Shown here one piece after another: positions 7,127 through 9,590 of a stretch of 9,590 bases of DNA (the stretch's first letter is position 1; the number at the start of each line of letters is the position of its first letter). Position numbers and translations under genes: made by a program. The notes beneath the pieces were generated by a model. The model was not told the origin of the DNA. It saw only the letters and a list, made by a program, of their open reading frames with translations, and did not search any database. The DNA comes from Pseudomonadota bacterium (GTDB taxonomy: Bacteria > Pseudomonadota > Gammaproteobacteria > Xanthomonadales > Xanthomonadaceae), in contig JAEWLO010000338.1 of assembly GCA_023457475.1 (NCBI GenBank), forward strand, positions 1 to 9,590, read 5' to 3'.

Positions 7127-7780
7127 ATGCAGCCGGGCAGGGCCCGGCTCTATGCGGCGATGGTGCTGGGGTTGCTCGTTGCGCCGGGCGCTTCGGCAGC
7201 GTGCACCACCGAACTGGGCCATGGCTGGCCGCCGGCGACGGGCAACTACGGCGAGGCCGTGGAGACCCTGTTCGAGGGCAAGGCCCGGCCCATGCTGTCG
7301 CTGGTCACTCTGCCCAAGGGCGGTGTGGAAACCGGTGTGGCACTGCTGCCTGGTACCCGGGAGCAGGAATGGACCCTGCGTTACAGCAAGGCCGACAAGC
7401 GCGTCTACAACTGGAACAACAGCGCCCGCAGCGGCGGCCTTGAGCTGCGCGTGGACCAGGAGCCGGATCAGTACCAGGTGGCGATTCCCGCTGCGCTGGC
7501 GCAACGGCTGGTGCGCAGCTGGCAGGCGGCACTGACCTCGGCCGTACCGGCCGAGCGCAAGGCTCCGGTGGGCGACGGCGAAGTGCTGTCGTTCCAGGTG
7601 GACGGCCAGCGCTACAGCGGTCCGCGCTGGGGGTGTGGTGCCGGCAAGCTGATGATGGAACAGGTGGCGCTGCTGATCGAAGCCAGCGACACCAAGGAAA
7701 AGAAGCTCGACCGTCGCTGGCAGGATCTGGACGAGTCGCTCGACGAACTGCAGGAACTGCTCGCCGGCACTGCCGGCTGA
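7127..7780 (+). CDS. Predicted exported protein of unknown function in the pyruvate dehydrogenase operon
   Basis: I do not recognise this family. From ATG 7127 it has 217 residues. A signal peptide is clear: basic n-region with two Arg, hydrophobic core YAAMVLGLLVAPG, and cleavage after ASA near residue 24. Residue 26 is Cys, but the preceding bases do not give a good lipobox, so soluble periplasmic export is more likely than a lipoprotein. The mature part has just two cysteines (Cys26, Cys170), so one disulfide is possible. Most of it looks like a mixed beta-rich domain; the end (about 185-213, LDRRWQDLDESLDELQELL) is a charged amphipathic helix, probably coiled coil. The start is uncertain. 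GTG 7100 overlaps the aceF stop in a GTGA arrangement but gives an overlong n-region; ATG 7127 has only a weak GGGG 2 nt before it. lpdA begins 17 nt after the stop. A diverged SMAG hairpin encodes its n-region. A role in pyruvate oxidation is not implied by sequence. Confidence 0.8.
   Translation: MQPGRARLYAAMVLGLLVAPGASAACTTELGHGWPPATGNYGEAVETLFEGKARPMLSLVTLPKGGVETGVALLPGTREQEWTLRYSKADKRVYNWNNSARSGGLELRVDQEPDQYQVAIPAALAQRLVRSWQAALTSAVPAERKAPVGDGEVLSFQVDGQRYSGPRWGCGAGKLMMEQVALLIEASDTKEKKLDRRWQDLDESLDELQELLAGTAG
7131..7153 (-). repeat. Degenerate SMAG-like hairpin at the start of the exported-protein gene
   Basis: AGCCGGGC (7131-7138), loop AGG, GCCCGGCT (7142-7149), then CTAT (7150-7153). 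This has the 8-bp stem, 3-nt loop, 8-bp stem and adjoining foot geometry of the copies at 394-416 and 458-480, with one change in the foot (ATAG instead of GTAG on the minus strand). It begins 4 nt after the A of ATG 7127 and encodes the basic n-region of the signal peptide. It could also form a hairpin in the mRNA between aceF and lpdA. Confidence 0.55.
7763..7777. other. Small GC hairpin at the stop of the exported-protein gene
   Basis: GCCGGC (7763-7768), loop ACT, GCCGGC (7772-7777): a 6-bp perfect stem ending at the TGA stop (7778-7780) and 7 nt before the GAGGAG ribosome site of lpdA (7785-7790). It has no GTAG/CTAC foot and no T-run, so neither SMAG membership nor a terminator is claimed. 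Both halves are common GC codons, so chance is possible. Confidence 0.35.
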
Positions 7781-7797
7781 GCCCGAGGAGAACACGA

Positions 7798-9590
7798 ATG
7801 GCCGCTATTGAAATCAAGGTTCCCGACATCGGCGATTACAGCGATGTGCCGGTGATCGAGCTGCTGGTTGCCGTGGGCGACACGGTGAAGAAGGACCAGG
7901 GTCTGGTCACGCTGGAATCGGACAAGGCCACGTTGGAAGTGCCGTCCTCGGCCGCCGGTGTGGTCAAGGAACTGAAGGTCAAGCTGGGCGACACTCTGTC
8001 CGAGGGTGATGTCGTGGTGGTGCTGGAAGCCGAGGGCGCTGCTGCCGCCGCGCCGGCACCGGCTCCGGCTGCAGCACCTGCTGCCGCGCCGGCCAGCAAG
8101 CCGCCGGTGACCCCGTCGCACCGCGCACCGGCCGAACCGGCCGCGCCGAAGCCGGCCCTGTCCTCGGGCAAGCCGGCTGACATCGAATGCAAAATGGTCG
8201 TGCTGGGCGCGGGCCCGGGCGGCTACACCGCCGCGTTCCGCTCCGCCGACCTGGGCGTGGACACCGTGCTGATCGAGCGCTACGCCAGCCTCGGCGGTGT
8301 TTGCCTCAACGTCGGCTGCATTCCGTCCAAGGCGCTGCTGCATGCGGCGGCGGTGATCGACGAAGTGGCCCACGCCGGCGATTTCGGGGTGGAGTTCGGC
8401 AAGCCGACCATCACCCTGGACAAGCTGCGCGGCTACAAGGAAAAGGTGGTCACCCAGCTGACCAAGGGCCTGGCCGGCATGGCCAAGCAGCGCAAGGTGC
8501 GCACCGTGCAGGGCGTGGCCACGTTCGTTTCGGCCAATGAGCTGGAGATCGTCGGCGACGACGGCAAAACCCAGCTGCTGCGCTTCGAGCAGTGCATCAT
8601 CGCCGCCGGTTCGCAGGCGGTGAAGCTGCCCAACTTCCCGTGGGACGACCCGCGTGTGATGGATTCCACCGATGCGCTGGAACTGGCCGAAGTGCCGGGT
8701 TCGCTGCTGGTGGTGGGCGGCGGCATCATCGGCCTGGAAATGGCCACCGTGTATGCCGCACTGGGCAGCGCCGTCACCGTGGTCGAGTTCATGGACCAGC
8801 TGATGCCGGGGGCCGACAAGGACCTGGTCAAGCCGCTGGCCGACCGTCTGAAGAAGCAGGGCATCGCCGTGCACCTGAAGACCAAGGCAGCCGGCGTGAG
8901 CGCGGACAGCAAGGGCATCACCGTGACCTTCGAAGCGGCTGCAGAAGGCGAACAGCCGGGCCTGGCCACGGGGACCTTCGACCGCGTGCTGGTGGCCGTG
9001 GGCCGCTCGCCGAACGGCAAGAAGATCGCTGCTGAAAACGCGGGCGTGCAGGTGACCGACCGGGGCTTCATCCCGGTGGATCGCCAGATGCGCACCAACG
9101 TGCCGCACATCTTTGCCATCGGCGACATCGTGGGCAATCCGATGCTCGCCCACAAGGCCACGCACGAAGGCAAGCTGGCAGCGGAAGTGGCCGCCGGCGA
9201 GAAGAAGGAATGGGTGGCGCGGGTGATTCCGTCGGTGGCGTACACCAACCCGGAAATCGCATGGGTTGGCGTGACGGAGACCGAGGCGAAGGCCAAGGGG
9301 CTGAAGGTCGGCGTAGCCAAGTTCCCGTGGGCCGCCAGCGGTCGCGCGATCGGTATCGGCCGCACCGAGGGCTTCACCAAGCTGATCTTCGACGAGGAGA
9401 CCCACCGCATCATCGGTGGCGCGATCGTGGGTGTGCATGCGGGCGATCTGCTGGCCGAGATCGGCCTGGCGATCGAGATGGGCGCGGAGGCCGAGGACAT
9501 CGGCCACACCATCCATGCGCATCCGACCCTGAGCGAATCGGTGGCGATGTCGGCGGAGATCTACGACGGCACCATCACCGATCTGTACAT
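7798..9590 (+). CDS. lpdA: Dihydrolipoyl dehydrogenase (E3) with N-terminal lipoyl domain, 3' truncated by window
   Basis: Flavoprotein that reoxidises dihydrolipoyl groups of E2 and reduces NAD+, completing the pyruvate dehydrogenase cycle. 597 codons are present with no stop; comparison with relatives suggests only a few residues are missing. Order: lipoyl domain about 1-78 with Lys43 in ESDKAT; Ala/Pro-rich linker about 79-125; FAD motif VLGAGPGGYTAAF from 135; redox-active disulfide Cys169/Cys174 in GGVCLNVGCIPSK; NAD-binding motif VVGGGIIGLE from 305; second FAD motif IFAIGDIVGNPMLAHKA; dimer-interface catalytic pair His575 and Glu580 in HAHPTLSE. The start is ATG 7798 with GAGGAG 7 nt upstream. 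The lipoyl-E3 fusion is known from Neisseria, Xanthomonas and relatives and marks the form dedicated to pyruvate dehydrogenase. A second, lipoyl-free Lpd elsewhere in the genome for 2-oxoglutarate dehydrogenase is likely but not visible. Confidence 0.97.
   Translation, partial: MAAIEIKVPDIGDYSDVPVIELLVAVGDTVKKDQGLVTLESDKATLEVPSSAAGVVKELKVKLGDTLSEGDVVVVLEAEGAAAAAPAPAPAAAPAAAPASKPPVTPSHRAPAEPAAPKPALSSGKPADIECKMVVLGAGPGGYTAAFRSADLGVDTVLIERYASLGGVCLNVGCIPSKALLHAAAVIDEVAHAGDFGVEFGKPTITLDKLRGYKEKVVTQLTKGLAGMAKQRKVRTVQGVATFVSANELEIVGDDGKTQLLRFEQCIIAAGSQAVKLPNFPWDDPRVMDSTDALELAEVPGSLLVVGGGIIGLEMATVYAALGSAVTVVEFMDQLMPGADKDLVKPLADRLKKQGIAVHLKTKAAGVSADSKGITVTFEAAAEGEQPGLATGTFDRVLVAVGRSPNGKKIAAENAGVQVTDRGFIPVDRQMRTNVPHIFAIGDIVGNPMLAHKATHEGKLAAEVAAGEKKEWVARVIPSVAYTNPEIAWVGVTETEAKAKGLKVGVAKFPWAASGRAIGIGRTEGFTKLIFDEETHRIIGGAIVGVHAGDLLAEIGLAIEMGAEAEDIGHTIHAHPTLSESVAMSAEIYDGTITDLY
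7819..8031 (+). repeat. Lipoyl-domain coding repeat, copy 3 (lpdA)
   Basis: This stretch encodes LpdA residues 8-78 and is homologous to the two aceF copies, with 59 of 71 residues identical to copy 1 by hand count. The lysine codon is 7924-7926. It is more diverged from the aceF copies than they are from each other, as expected for an older duplication onto E3 or for conversion acting mainly within aceF. Confidence 0.88.

Noticed and set aside
7612..9522. 636-codon open frame on the minus strand opposite lpdA
   Set aside because: It is the antisense shadow of lpdA and the exported-protein gene. High GC at third codon positions removes stops; the His/Gly/Arg-rich product has no recognisable domain, while the plus strand has full E3 motifs.

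Overview
The window looks like core chromosome from a high-GC gammaproteobacterium of the Xanthomonadaceae, most likely Stenotrophomonas. Two things point there. The first is a set of short hairpins with a GTAG tetranucleotide at one foot, the hallmark of the SMAG (Stenotrophomonas GTAG) family of REP-like repeats. The second is a pyruvate dehydrogenase cluster in which E3 (dihydrolipoamide dehydrogenase) carries its own N-terminal lipoyl domain. The genus call is inferred from repeat style and gene content; no database was searched.

Layout. 1-372 (+) is the 3' end of metQ, a methionine ABC-transporter binding protein. It converges on a minus-strand glycerol catabolic pair, glpD (3667 to 2105) followed by glpK (1983 to 484). 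The metQ/glpK gap is filled by two SMAG hairpins in inverted orientation. Two more SMAGs lie at the glpD/glpK junction: one forms part of the glpD C-terminal codons, the other sits just upstream of the glpK ribosome binding site. Upstream of glpD are a SMAG-like hairpin, a perfect 28-bp tandem duplication (each copy built on four ACATC units), and an OmpW-family porin gene on the minus strand (4461 to 3826).

The right half is on the plus strand. It has a family-6-type DNA-deoxyinosine (hypoxanthine) glycosylase gene (4654-5175). A 200-nt gap follows with a plausible sigma-70 promoter and a 14-bp palindrome, then aceF (E2 of pyruvate dehydrogenase, two lipoyl domains, 5376-7103), a gene for a small exported protein of unknown function (about 7127-7780) and lpdA (E3 with an N-terminal lipoyl domain, 7798 to beyond the window end). 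aceF, the unknown gene and lpdA are tightly spaced and probably co-transcribed. aceE (E1) is not in the window.

How the genes work together. GlpK and GlpD turn glycerol into dihydroxyacetone phosphate for lower glycolysis. AceF and LpdA, with E1 from elsewhere, turn the resulting pyruvate into acetyl-CoA. MetQ, OmpW and the glycosylase are functionally separate neighbours. I see no defence island, phage, integron, CRISPR or tRNA. The less ordinary content is the density of SMAG-like hairpins, including two that overlap coding sequence, and the uncharacterised exported protein inside the pyruvate dehydrogenase operon. No gene-free stretch exceeds 300 bases.
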